A stretch of DNA of 28,409 bases from Acinetobacter parvus DSM 16617 = CIP 108168 (GCF_000368025.1 NZ_KB849211.1:201878-230286), one strand, 5' to 3'; positions 1 to 7,483 are shown, counted from the first letter of the stretch. Notes: generated from the letters alone by a model not told the origin. Made by a program: numbers and translations.

Positions 1-1
1 C

Positions 2-238
2 GGTGAACATGACCATGTACATTTGCTCGTCAATTATCCGCCTAAAGTCGCTATTTCTAGTTTGGTAAATAGCTTGAAAGGTGCATCTAGTCGAATTTTA
101 CGAACCAAACACCCTGAAATTAAAAGCAAATTATGGGGTAATGCCTTGTGGTCGCCTAGTTACTTCGCTGCATCATGCGCAGGTGCGCCTATTGGGATTA
201 TTAAGCAGTATATTCAACAACAGCAAACACCGCATTAA
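2..238 (+). CDS. tnpA: IS200/IS605-family transposase TnpA, C-terminal part (5' end outside window)
   Basis: The reading frame is open from the first bases of the window to TAA at 236-238, giving the last 78 residues of a Y1 HUH transposase. The metal-binding HUH pair is visible as HVH near the start of the fragment. The segment SPSYFAASCAG and the tail IKQYIQQQ match the end of TnpA, where the catalytic tyrosine lies in the last helix, so the Tyr of KQYI is the likely nucleophile. TnpA cuts and rejoins single-stranded element ends at subterminal hairpins. The gene runs directly into an element end at 238-303. It is transcribed toward that end, as tnpA is in divergent IS605-type elements. Whether the 5' part is intact cannot be seen here. 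Confidence 0.85.
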   Translation, partial: GEHDHVHLLVNYPPKVAISSLVNSLKGASSRILRTKHPEIKSKLWGNALWSPSYFAASCAGAPIGIIKQYIQQQQTPH

Positions 239-303
239 TGGCTTACGCCAGTCGCTTATATCCTCGGGCTAAACCCCGAGGTTTTACGCTCCAATGGATA
301 AAA
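238..303 (-). repeat. IS200/IS605 left-end sequence, copy 1 (66 bp, identical to 3737-3802)
   Basis: These 66 bases recur without mismatch at 3737-3802 and diverge outside on both sides. They contain a hairpin with stem CCTCGGG (262-268) and CCCGAGG (275-281), typical of the subterminal hairpins recognised by TnpA. The outer edge reads ATAAAA (298-303), TTTTAT on the other strand. As the same six bases flank copy 2, they are the likely insertion target (and TnpB TAM) rather than part of the element, which would then end near 297. Orientation as left end is inferred from tnpA pointing toward it. Confidence 0.75.
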
Positions 304-461
304 AGACGCTTGCCATCTGGGCTTAGACGTGCTTTACCTTTATAGGTTTTACCTGTTTTGCTTTCAAGGATGTCTCCATCTATGTAGTTATTGGGGCGTT
401 TCGGGTCTTCCACCAATCCAGTTAATACCTCAAGTCCCATACGTGGCTTATTGGTATAAGG
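298..461 (-). pseudogene. DUF2147 domain fragment interrupted by the IS605-type insertion
   Basis: Read on the minus strand, about 50 codons from 461 down to about 304 encode a stretch with GLEVLTGL, then DGDILESKTGKTYKGKARL and SPDGKRLF. This is the pattern of the C-terminal half of DUF2147 proteins, small exported proteins of unknown role. The reading continues into the IS end, so the last 20 or so family residues, usually an RGYIG...GRTQ-like stretch, are missing. Upstream a stop (462-464 on the plus strand) precedes any start, and I could not find the signal peptide or first half, so the 5' part is also lost. An ATG at 440 starts an open frame, but this is a remnant and not a complete gene. 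Confidence 0.65.
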
Positions 462-559
462 TCATAAAATTAATTTTTAGCTACAGTTCTCGCTATCAGG
501 TCTCATGTTGAACTACTTTTAACGATACAAACTTTGCATGATTGTCTTGGTCCAGCATG

Positions 560-565
560 TATAAT
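560..565 (+). promoter_or_regulatory. Candidate -10 box upstream of the zinc-ribbon gene
   Basis: TATAAT matches the sigma-70 -10 consensus exactly, 30 bases before the ATG at 596. The -35 is unclear: TTGTCT at 542-547 is only 12 bases away and TTGCAT at 534-539 is 20 away. It could drive the 596-2593 pair. Confidence 0.4.
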
Positions 566-595
566 CTTTTTTTTATAAATATGGGTTAGGCATCA

Positions 596-1756
596 ATGGA
601 GTTACAGATTCTACAAAAACAGTTAGATGAAAGTAGCCACTGTCCACTGTGCCATGCTTCCATGTACTGGATTGATGCGGAACAATACACACATGAACTG
701 CAATTTCATGAATGTAGCCACTGCCAGCATCGCGTTTTTAAGTCAGACAGCAACCTAAATTGTCATTGTGCCTCCTGTACAGCACAACGCAAAAAACAGA
801 CCCAACAAACGCGCTTGCAGGAACAGCGTAAAAACAAGGTAAAAGATGAAGTCATTTACAGCCTTGATCAGCTCAGTTTTCTCAACAAGTTATTCCTGCT
901 CAGCCTACTAGATCAGTATGCGCGTGAGGATGTCCAACATGACGAACTCATTCATTGGAAAAATTGCAAATATCACGAAATTACGCCGAATTACCTATTT
1001 CAGAACCATCTTGTTCAGGAACTGCTAAAAGTAGGCATTTTAAAACCGCAGGATTCAGGCATTGAAACCGAGCATTATTACTTGAATGTTCGTCTGGATG
1101 GTTATGCTGACCCAAGTCTTTTTAGCATCACACAGCAACTGCGCCACTGGTTTTATGAAAACCTGAGTTTGGGTATTCCATTCCAGACCACGGATGAAGT
1201 GAAAGATACTCTTTACCTTGTTCTATATCAGGAAATTGTTCAGTTTATGCAGTTTTACTGCCGTACCTGGGGCATCCAGATTGCAGGAAATCGACATTTT
1301 CAGGGCTTTTGTTATCGCTTGATGGAAAGCCTTGCGGTAGGACAAATTTACTACTTAATCCAGACCGCACTGGAATATCTGTACAAACAAAAGGCATTGC
1401 AGCCCCGAAATGACAAGTTTATCAACACCAACCTGCTCAAAAAGACACTGGAACAGTATCGGGAACGTGCCTTGACTGAACGCTGGGAAACCTCCACCTT
1501 ACCAAGACCACATAATATTCCGTTTAGTAAAATGAGCGAGATTCTACTGTTTAAGTTTCTTGGTTATGATGAGCATATCTTCATACAACCTGTGTGGAAA
1601 TCGTGGCGTAAAATTGAACCGCGCCTCAGTTTTTATTCTGTAAAACGTTGCATGTATTGTGGTTCAAATGATCTGGTGGTGGATTATGATGCCAAGGATT
1701 ATGTCTCGCTGATCTGTCGCCATTGCAAGCATCAAGACCACTATTTCACACGTTAA
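596..1756 (+). CDS. Zinc-ribbon protein of unknown function (386 aa)
   Basis: I do not recognise this protein beyond its metal-binding ends. The N-terminus carries CPLC (16-19), CSHC (40-43) and a CHCASC cluster (56-61). The C-terminus carries CMYC (352-355) and CRHC (374-377), a second ribbon. These CxxC pairs are typical of structural zinc sites in nucleic-acid-binding or assembly proteins. The roughly 290 residues between are rich in aromatic and charged residues and have no signal peptide or membrane span. The start follows a weak GTTAGG five bases upstream. The gene ends 18 bases before thiM on the same strand, so the two are probably co-transcribed. That does not by itself imply a thiamine role. 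CDS confidence is high; function is unknown. Confidence 0.85.
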   Translation: MELQILQKQLDESSHCPLCHASMYWIDAEQYTHELQFHECSHCQHRVFKSDSNLNCHCASCTAQRKKQTQQTRLQEQRKNKVKDEVIYSLDQLSFLNKLFLLSLLDQYAREDVQHDELIHWKNCKYHEITPNYLFQNHLVQELLKVGILKPQDSGIETEHYYLNVRLDGYADPSLFSITQQLRHWFYENLSLGIPFQTTDEVKDTLYLVLYQEIVQFMQFYCRTWGIQIAGNRHFQGFCYRLMESLAVGQIYYLIQTALEYLYKQKALQPRNDKFINTNLLKKTLEQYRERALTERWETSTLPRPHNIPFSKMSEILLFKFLGYDEHIFIQPVWKSWRKIEPRLSFYSVKRCMYCGSNDLVVDYDAKDYVSLICRHCKHQDHYFTR

Positions 1757-1774
1757 AGCTTATAAGGATTTGCG

Positions 1775-2593
1775 ATGTCATCAAAACAACAACTGATTGA
1801 ACAGATTATTCAGGCGTGGCATGAACTACAGCGACAAACACCTTTGGTTCAGTGCATGACCAATAGTGTTGCCAATAATTATGTGGCTAATATTCTGCTG
1901 GCGGCTGGCGCGTCCCCTGCCATGATTGACAACCCATTTGAGGCGGAAAGTTTTACGCAAATCAGTTCAGCCTTAAGTATCAATATCGGAACACCGACGA
2001 CTGAACAAACTCAGGCTATGCTGATTTCGGCACAAACAGCGCAACAACATCAAGTGCCGTGGGTGCTTGATCCAGTGGGTTATGGTGCTGTTTTAAAATG
2101 GCGGAGTGAAACGGTTGACCAGCTTCTGCACTTTAAACCGAGCATTATTCGGGGCAATGCCTCTGAAATCAGTACGCTTGCAGGCAGCCAGGTACAATCA
2201 AAAGGTGTGGACAGCACCCTCGATAGTCAGGATGTCTATGCCCAGGCAAAAAGCCTATTACAGCATGCTGAATGTATTGCAATCTCAGGTGAATCGGACT
2301 ACCTCATTTCCAGACAGCTTGATGCTGTGATTAAGGTTAACGGCGGGAGTCATTTGCAGCCTAAAATCACCGCAACAGGCTGTGCCCTGGGAGCATTAAC
2401 GGCGGCATATAGTGCGGTCAGTTCCCCACTCATTGCAGCACTTGCCTCACATACACATTTCGCAATTGCGGGAAAGCTTGCCTATGATCAGGCACAAACC
2501 GTAGGCAGCTTTAATGTCATGTTTATGGATTATGTGCACATGCTTGATGAAAATCTGATTCAGCAATATGTGGATATAGAAATATTGGATTGA
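1775..2593 (+). CDS. thiM: Hydroxyethylthiazole kinase ThiM
   Basis: ThiM phosphorylates 4-methyl-5-(2-hydroxyethyl)thiazole with ATP so that salvaged thiazole can enter thiamine phosphate synthesis. The chain has the family landmarks: MTNSVANNYVANILLAAGASPAM near residues 28-50, the WVLDPVGYG substrate/Mg region around 96-104, and TATGCALGAL with the catalytic-site Cys at 203. Length (272 aa) is close to the usual 260-275. AAGGA at 1764-1768 sits six bases before the ATG. I see no TPP riboswitch upstream; the preceding gene ends 18 bases away. The TGA stop (2591-2593) appears to lie inside the terminal bases of a downstream IS605-type element, so the final residue or residues may differ from the ancestral protein. 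Confidence 0.93.
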   Translation: MSSKQQLIEQIIQAWHELQRQTPLVQCMTNSVANNYVANILLAAGASPAMIDNPFEAESFTQISSALSINIGTPTTEQTQAMLISAQTAQQHQVPWVLDPVGYGAVLKWRSETVDQLLHFKPSIIRGNASEISTLAGSQVQSKGVDSTLDSQDVYAQAKSLLQHAECIAISGESDYLISRQLDAVIKVNGGSHLQPKITATGCALGALTAAYSAVSSPLIAALASHTHFAIAGKLAYDQAQTVGSFNVMFMDYVHMLDENLIQQYVDIEILD

Positions 2594-2620
2594 CATCCTC
2601 CCCGACCTAAAGGACGGGGA
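2590..2620 (-). repeat. IS605-type right-end hairpin, overlapping the tnpB stop codon
   Basis: TCCCCG (2599-2604) pairs with CGGGGA (2615-2620). Inside is an A-A mismatch, then CC/GG closes a TAAA loop (2608-2611). The tnpB stop (2607-2609) falls at the loop, so the coding end and the right end overlap. In characterised TnpB elements this region makes the scaffold of the reRNA/omega RNA, followed by a guide copied from flanking DNA. Minus-strand TCAA (2593-2590) is the likely tip. Confidence 0.65.
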
Positions 2621-3665
2621 TTCCTCCTGCTAGACGCTCATGTCCGAGCGCAAGAATATTCAGTGCGGAATTTACATCCCGATCATGGAGCGTACCGCAC
2701 TCCATACACTGCCATTCTCTTATTCCAAGACCTGCCCTACCTTTCGGACTACTGGAGCGTGAGCCACAGCACGAACACGTTTGGGTGGTATACGCTTCAT
2801 TGACTTCTTCATACCATACCCCTGCGTTCTCGCATTTATACTTGAGCATGGTTCTTAGTGTTGTCCAACTTGCATCTAGCACTGATTTAGCTAATTTAGT
2901 TTGTGCGAGTGCTTTGGCATTCACATTGCCAATGAAGATTGCTGCATGTTCATTCACCAGTTTATGGCTGAATTGATGCAGCATGTTTTGACGTATATTT
3001 TTAATCTTGGCGTGAATCGCTTTGACGCGTTTCTTATTTCTCGCACGTTGAGCTATGCCAAGTTTTTGTTCGTATTGGCGATAGATTTTAGGAGCTTTGA
3101 GCTTTATACCATCTGAACAAGTGGCTAAATCCTTTAAACCCAAGTCTATGCCAATTGAGGTTTTAGCGCTGGTTTTCTCTGTTTTAATTGAATCAACTAC
3201 AAGACAGACATACCAACGCCCACGACTATCCTCTACAAACGAGCCTGTTTTAACATTGTATTTGCTTAGTCCGTAGCTGTCCCATAGTTTGAATTGATGC
3301 TTGCCGTATTGAACATAGCCATTAGCATATTTGATTGCTACTTTCTTGAACGGTATCCAGCCCAATGAACGCCTAGCTGATTTTTTATTGCTGACTCGCC
3401 ATTTTAATTTTGCTTTTTTGAATTGCTTTCTGCGTGTAATGAGTTCTTCTGTTATGGCTTGAATGGTTTGACTATGCAAATTGCATTCTTTCGATGTGCC
3501 TTTTGTGTATTTAGCAATATCGTATGCTGAAAAGAATTGTTGTTTTCGTTGTAGATGTTTAAAACACAAATCATTCACGTAATTCCAGACAAAATTCACC
3601 TCAGATGCCATCTGATTTAGCACCTTGCAATGTTTGTCTTTTATGCGTAATTTGAGTGTCTTCAT
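2607..3665 (-). CDS. tnpB: TnpB, IS200/IS605-family RNA-guided nuclease (352 aa)
   Basis: TnpB proteins are RNA-guided RuvC nucleases encoded by IS605-type elements, related to Cas12. The order is an N-terminal wedge/recognition region, RuvC-I with GIDLGLKDLAT (Asp174), a helical linker, RuvC-II, a zinc finger with CSCCG (C297/C300) and CMEC (C320/C323), and RuvC-III with DRDVNSALN (Asp330). At RuvC-II, where families usually have a Glu in a VEDL-like motif, this protein reads IFIGNVNA, with Gly246 at that place. Glu residues occur later in WYEEVNEAYT (286, 287, 290). The frame is complete with ATG at 3665 and ends inside the right-end hairpin, so it does not look decayed. Whether it cuts DNA cannot be told from sequence alone. 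Confidence 0.92.
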   Translation of the reverse strand: MKTLKLRIKDKHCKVLNQMASEVNFVWNYVNDLCFKHLQRKQQFFSAYDIAKYTKGTSKECNLHSQTIQAITEELITRRKQFKKAKLKWRVSNKKSARRSLGWIPFKKVAIKYANGYVQYGKHQFKLWDSYGLSKYNVKTGSFVEDSRGRWYVCLVVDSIKTEKTSAKTSIGIDLGLKDLATCSDGIKLKAPKIYRQYEQKLGIAQRARNKKRVKAIHAKIKNIRQNMLHQFSHKLVNEHAAIFIGNVNAKALAQTKLAKSVLDASWTTLRTMLKYKCENAGVWYEEVNEAYTTQTCSCCGSRSSSPKGRAGLGIREWQCMECGTLHDRDVNSALNILALGHERLAGGIPVL

Positions 3666-3719
3666 ACAATTATTTTAACCGTATTTTTCTTAATAGTGAT
3701 TATGGCAAAAGTATTTAAA

Positions 3720-3736
3720 ACGACATTTCATGTCGT
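3720..3736. repeat. Perfect palindrome next to the IS left end of copy 2
   Basis: ACGACAT (3720-3726) and ATGTCGT (3730-3736) form a 7-bp stem with a TTC loop. It stops at the exact base where the 66-bp segment shared with copy 1 begins. It lies upstream of tnpB on its strand, so it may be an extra transposase hairpin or an operator for tnpB. Confidence 0.5.
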
Positions 3737-3802
3737 ATGGCTTACGCCAGTCGCTTATATCCTCGGGCTAAACCCCGAGGTTTTACGCTCCAATGGATAA
3801 AA
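3737..3802 (-). repeat. IS200/IS605 left-end sequence, copy 2 (66 bp)
   Basis: This segment is identical to 238-303. The hairpin stem CCTCGGG/CCCGAGG with a six-base loop is at 3761-3780. The last six bases, ATAAAA, are shared flank and probable target. Unlike copy 1, no tnpA precedes it. Confidence 0.75.
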
Positions 3803-3878
3803 CCCTATTTGGCATGAATAAAAGCCATTAAATAATGTCTAAATCATTGCCTTGAATCAGGTATGGCATTTATTCATC

Positions 3879-5591
3879 CTATTCAATAAACAACAGGGCT
3901 AAACGCACTTGATCATAAGCCATACGTGGACTGGTTGCCTCTACAATTGGACGCAGCTTGATTGAGCCATCTTCAGTGAAATGTTCAGGATTTTGGCGTT
4001 TTTGCAATTTCTTATAGATTTTGCGCACCTCTTCCACTACTTCATCGCCAGGATGGGCCACTGAAATATCCAGATTCTGTTCTTTGTGCAAGCGTGCCAA
4101 ATGATTGATGATGGTTGCAGGAGTCAGCCCTCTTTCACTGGCAATATCTTCAATATCATAACCCTCTTCAAACAGTGCCTTGGTTTCATCCAGAGTCGCG
4201 GTGGCATAACTTTGCTTTCCACCTTTGCTGAGCTTTTTCTCATTACGGCTAATTTCAGTCGGATTTAGCGTACCACCACAATGACGGATAAATGCATTTT
4301 GCTGTGTGGTTAAATCAACGTTTTCAAAATTGACTTCGGCTTCAGTAGAAAGTTCCTGAAAACGGCGATCCGCCTTAATGGCCAGACTATCCAACTCTAA
4401 AGCCTGATCATTAAAACCCAGTAGTTTTAAACCATTCAGGGACTTTAACCGCGACAAAGCCACATAGCCCTGACCTTTTTCAAAGGTATGGGTCAGGTTG
4501 ATTTCTGCGGCTTCCAGTGTCATGCCCTGACTTTTATGGATGGTGATTGCCCAGGCTAAACGTAAGGGAATCTGCTGAAAACTGGCAATCACCTTGCCTG
4601 CCTCATTTTCAATCGACCAAGTTTCTGGCTCAACCAATAAAGTTGTACCATCGGTCAATTTTACTTTAGGCAAAATACCGTTCTGATCATCTTCCTCAAA
4701 ACCAATCACTTCTCCCAAGCTGCCATTGATATAGCCAAGGTCAAAGTTGTTTTTCACAAACATTACCTTGGCATGCTTTTTTAGGGTCAGTTCTTCAGGC
4801 GCACGTACAGACGATTTCAATGTTTCAATCAGCTTTTCATTACCATCCAGCACCGCATTAAACTGATGGCTTTCATTGTCAATCTCATTGAGATGTTGAT
4901 AGTTAATATTATCTACATCCATATTATGGGTATATAAACGGGTAAAGGTTTCACCAATATCGTGCTGGCGTGATTGCTGTAACGCTCGAATATGTTCGGC
5001 CTGAATACTCTGCGCCCGAATCGCATTTAAAATCTGGTTGAGGATTTCATCATCCTGACGGTGTTGTTCGGTGAGATAACACACCCGAAATTTCGCCTCC
5101 ACCCAAGCCTCAGACATAAAGCAGAATTTATCCCGATTGGCTTCACCATTACGCCCGACTGGTGGCAACTGGAAAAAATCGCCAGCGACAATGACCTGAA
5201 TACCGCCAAACGCCTCATCACTCTCTTTAAAGTATTTTAATACCTGATTGACCAGATTCAGCTGCTTGGCATGCAGCATTGAGATTTCATCAATGATGAG
5301 AACCTGCGCATTTTCCAGATGCTCTTTTAAATATTTTCGCTCTTTCATACGCTTGAGATCATCATCACTCAAACTGTCTTTAATTCCAATACCCGCCCAG
5401 GTATGAATGGTCATCCCGTTCATGTGCGTTGCGGCAATCCCTGTAGATGCAGTAATAGCAACAGGCACCTTACGTGCCTTGAGGTAATTGATATATTGAT
5501 TAAGCGTATAGGTTTTTCCTGCACCTGCTGAACCCGTTAAAAAAACATTTTCTCCAGCTTTCAATAATTTCAGTGCAGTCTCTTGTTTCAT
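3879..5591 (-). CDS. PIF1-like / UvrD-RecD superfamily 1 DNA helicase with C-terminal HTH tail
   Basis: This is an SF1 helicase, ATP-driven and probably acting in replication or repair of structured DNA. Numbered from the ATG at 5591 (570 aa), the Walker A motif GSAGAGKT spans 20-27, followed by LIIDEISML (Walker B), AGDFFQLPPVG, LTEQHRQDD and the late motifs TIHKSQGMTLEAA and GYVALSRLKSL. This order fits bacterial PIF1/RecD-like proteins. The C-terminal 120 residues hold an HTH-like segment with FEEGYDIEDIASERGLTPATIINHL, similar to the C-terminal HTH domain of some RecQ/PIF1 helicases. A TTG at 5615 in the same frame would add eight residues; I chose the ATG because MKQETALKLLKAG is the usual sort of beginning. 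It is transcribed alone, divergently from the hydrolase at 5728. Confidence 0.88.
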   Translation of the reverse strand: MKQETALKLLKAGENVFLTGSAGAGKTYTLNQYINYLKARKVPVAITASTGIAATHMNGMTIHTWAGIGIKDSLSDDDLKRMKERKYLKEHLENAQVLIIDEISMLHAKQLNLVNQVLKYFKESDEAFGGIQVIVAGDFFQLPPVGRNGEANRDKFCFMSEAWVEAKFRVCYLTEQHRQDDEILNQILNAIRAQSIQAEHIRALQQSRQHDIGETFTRLYTHNMDVDNINYQHLNEIDNESHQFNAVLDGNEKLIETLKSSVRAPEELTLKKHAKVMFVKNNFDLGYINGSLGEVIGFEEDDQNGILPKVKLTDGTTLLVEPETWSIENEAGKVIASFQQIPLRLAWAITIHKSQGMTLEAAEINLTHTFEKGQGYVALSRLKSLNGLKLLGFNDQALELDSLAIKADRRFQELSTEAEVNFENVDLTTQQNAFIRHCGGTLNPTEISRNEKKLSKGGKQSYATATLDETKALFEEGYDIEDIASERGLTPATIINHLARLHKEQNLDISVAHPGDEVVEEVRKIYKKLQKRQNPEHFTEDGSIKLRPIVEATSPRMAYDQVRLALLFIE

Positions 5592-5727
5592 AATTTCATC
5601 AGGTAAAAGTAGCAACCCATAGCTTACCGATTTTTTCTCAAAAATAAAAACCTAAACCGATCTGGAAAACCATTCATATCTCAGATTGCCATTGACATCC
5701 AGATGTTTTCATTTAATGTGTTGATGA

Positions 5728-6717
5728 ATGAATTTAGACTTTACATCAAAAATGAATACTTTAAATTTTTATACTTATCAACCAGATATCCTAGGGAATG
5801 GTTATCAGCAACTGACCCTGAACTTTGCTGATGATTATGATGGGAAAGTTGTTGCCACATTGGTTAGAAAAAAAGCTGCTCAGGCCACCAAAAAGGCTGT
5901 GTTGTATGTTCATGGCTTTACCGATTATTTCTTTCAAAAAGAAATGGCTGAACAGTTCAACCAGCATGGCTATGACTTCTACGCACTTGACCTTAGAAAA
6001 TATGGGCGTTCCAAATTACCGCATCAAACCCTGTATTACGTGCGGGATTTACGTGAATATGATGCTGAAATCAGCAAGTCACTGGAGATCATCGGTCAGG
6101 AAAACCATAATCAGGTTTTGCTTGCTGGACATTCAACAGGTGGCTTGATCACAACCCTATATGCAGCACATTATCCTGACCATCGTCTGGTTAAGGCGTT
6201 ATGGGCAAATAGTCCATTTTATGATTTCTTTAAGAGCATCATTGAGAAAAAAGTGGGGATTCCATTGCTGAGTGAATTTGGCAAGCGTTTCCCAAATGCC
6301 AAGTTTCCAAGCGGTCTAAACCCGTGGTATGTACCAAGTTTGCATAAAAAATTTCATGGTGAATGGGAGTTCAATCTGGAATGGAAACCTGAATCCATGC
6401 CATTTGTACAACTGTGCTTTGTGCATGCCATCCATGAAGCGCAAAAAGAAATCCATAAAGGCATTACACTGAATATTCCAACCCTGATCATGCATTCACA
6501 CCAATCCAAATACCCTAAAAAATGGGGAATTGATGCCCAGCAAAGCGACGTCATTCTTGATGTCAAAGACATGACCAATAATGCCAAAAAAATGAAAGGT
6601 GATATACAGACTTTATCAGTACACAACGGCTTGCATGATCTGGTACTTTCGGCCCCACCAGTACGGGAAAAAGTATACCAAGACTTATTTGCCTGGCTTG
6701 AGCAAAAAATGCCTTAA
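5728..6717 (+). CDS. Alpha/beta hydrolase, serine aminopeptidase/lysophospholipase type (329 aa)
   Basis: This is a cytoplasmic serine hydrolase of the Hydrolase_4 type. The oxyanion-side HGFTD is at 62-66, the nucleophile elbow GHSTGG gives Ser136, and the terminal HDLVLS gives His303. An Asp in the SDVILDVKD stretch is the likely acid. There is no signal peptide. The family includes monoacylglycerol lipases and lysophospholipases, but the substrate cannot be assigned. A second in-frame ATG lies eight codons downstream (5752), and neither start has a convincing ribosome site. The glutamine amidotransferase begins 30 bases after its stop, so they may form a small operon. Confidence 0.85.
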   Translation: MNLDFTSKMNTLNFYTYQPDILGNGYQQLTLNFADDYDGKVVATLVRKKAAQATKKAVLYVHGFTDYFFQKEMAEQFNQHGYDFYALDLRKYGRSKLPHQTLYYVRDLREYDAEISKSLEIIGQENHNQVLLAGHSTGGLITTLYAAHYPDHRLVKALWANSPFYDFFKSIIEKKVGIPLLSEFGKRFPNAKFPSGLNPWYVPSLHKKFHGEWEFNLEWKPESMPFVQLCFVHAIHEAQKEIHKGITLNIPTLIMHSHQSKYPKKWGIDAQQSDVILDVKDMTNNAKKMKGDIQTLSVHNGLHDLVLSAPPVREKVYQDLFAWLEQKMP

Positions 6718-6747
6718 CTCACTTCCAATATAGTGACCTGATAAACC

Positions 6748-7464
6748 ATGAATACGATGGCAGTTTCATTACCTAAAACAGTTTATGCAATTCAACATCT
6801 TGCCTTTGAGGATTTAGGTTCTCTGGAAGATGCTTTTTATAAACTTGGCTTCCGCGTCCGTTATTTCGAAGCGGGTGTTGACGATCTCAGCCCAGCCCTC
6901 AATTATGAGGGTTTAACCATCATCCTCGGTGGGCCAATTGGTGTTTATGAAACTGAGGACTACCCTTTCCTGATTGATGAGATTGAGTTGCTTAAACAGC
7001 GTTTGGCAGCCAATAAACCCACCATTGGTATTTGTCTGGGGGCGCAGCTAATTGCCCATGCACTGGGTGCCAAAGTCTATGCTGGACACCAAAAAGAGAT
7101 TGGCTGGGGCAAACTGGACATTCAGCCTACTGCTGAAAATATTCTGGCAGCGCTTGAAGATAACCATGTGTTGCATTGGCATGGCGACACATTCGACTTA
7201 CCAGATCATGCGACCTTATTGGCAAGTTCAGATATTTATCCTCATCAAGCCTTTGCGATCGGAAAGCAGATTTTAGCCTTACAGTTTCATCTGGAAGTGA
7301 ATCAAAACAGCTTTGAGAAATGGTTAATTGGTCATACCTGCGAAATACGTCATGCCAATTTGTCTATTCCCCAGTTAAGACAGGATAATCTGCTTTATGC
7401 AGCCCAATTGGAAAATCAGGCACAAAAAATTATCCAACGTTTTTTAGAAAATCTCAGCCATTAA
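6748..7464 (+). CDS. Class I glutamine amidotransferase (GMP synthase-like GATase1 domain protein)
   Basis: This is a stand-alone GATase1 protein of 238 aa. The nucleophile motif GICLGAQ gives Cys96. The QFHLE motif gives His181 and Glu183, so the triad is complete. ILGGPIGVYE at 59-68 matches the glutamine-site loop of this family. Such free-standing proteins hydrolyse glutamine or related gamma-glutamyl compounds and are often annotated as GMP synthase-like, but they lack the ATP-pyrophosphatase half of GuaA. No partner synthetase is next to it, so the true acceptor is unknown. It is followed by a strong terminator at 7484-7508. Confidence 0.87.
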   Translation: MNTMAVSLPKTVYAIQHLAFEDLGSLEDAFYKLGFRVRYFEAGVDDLSPALNYEGLTIILGGPIGVYETEDYPFLIDEIELLKQRLAANKPTIGICLGAQLIAHALGAKVYAGHQKEIGWGKLDIQPTAENILAALEDNHVLHWHGDTFDLPDHATLLASSDIYPHQAFAIGKQILALQFHLEVNQNSFEKWLIGHTCEIRHANLSIPQLRQDNLLYAAQLENQAQKIIQRFLENLSH

Positions 7465-7483
7465 AATAAAATGGTGGAAATCA

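Larger units (their letters stand above)
2590..3796 (-). mobile_element. tnpB-only IS200/IS605-family element (copy 2), about 1.2 kb
   Basis: The element runs from a right end beside thiM (from about 2590) to a left end at about 3796. It contains one gene, tnpB, read toward the right end. The left end is identical over 66 bp to the end next to tnpA in copy 1, but no tnpA sequence is present between tnpB and the left end. The flanking ATAAAA (3797-3802) is the presumed target, TTTTAT on the other strand. It is probably mobilised in trans by the TnpA of a full element such as copy 1. The exact tips are inferred from the shared-sequence boundary and from the TCAA-type right tip known in IS608, so each could shift by a few bases. 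Confidence 0.75.

Noticed and set aside
238..303. CRISPR-like repeat unit
   Set aside because: Only two copies, 3.5 kb apart, next to tnpA or tnpB; they are element ends.
1757..1774. TPP riboswitch before thiM
   Set aside because: Only 18 bases separate the two genes, and I saw no THI-box motif in the upstream region.
6354..6626. 90-aa minus-strand frame in the hydrolase gene
   Set aside because: Composition is that of an antisense shadow with many Cys and Trp residues, and no ribosome site was seen.
6748..7464. GuaA (GMP synthase)
   Set aside because: The ATP-pyrophosphatase and dimerisation domains are absent; only the amidotransferase domain is present.
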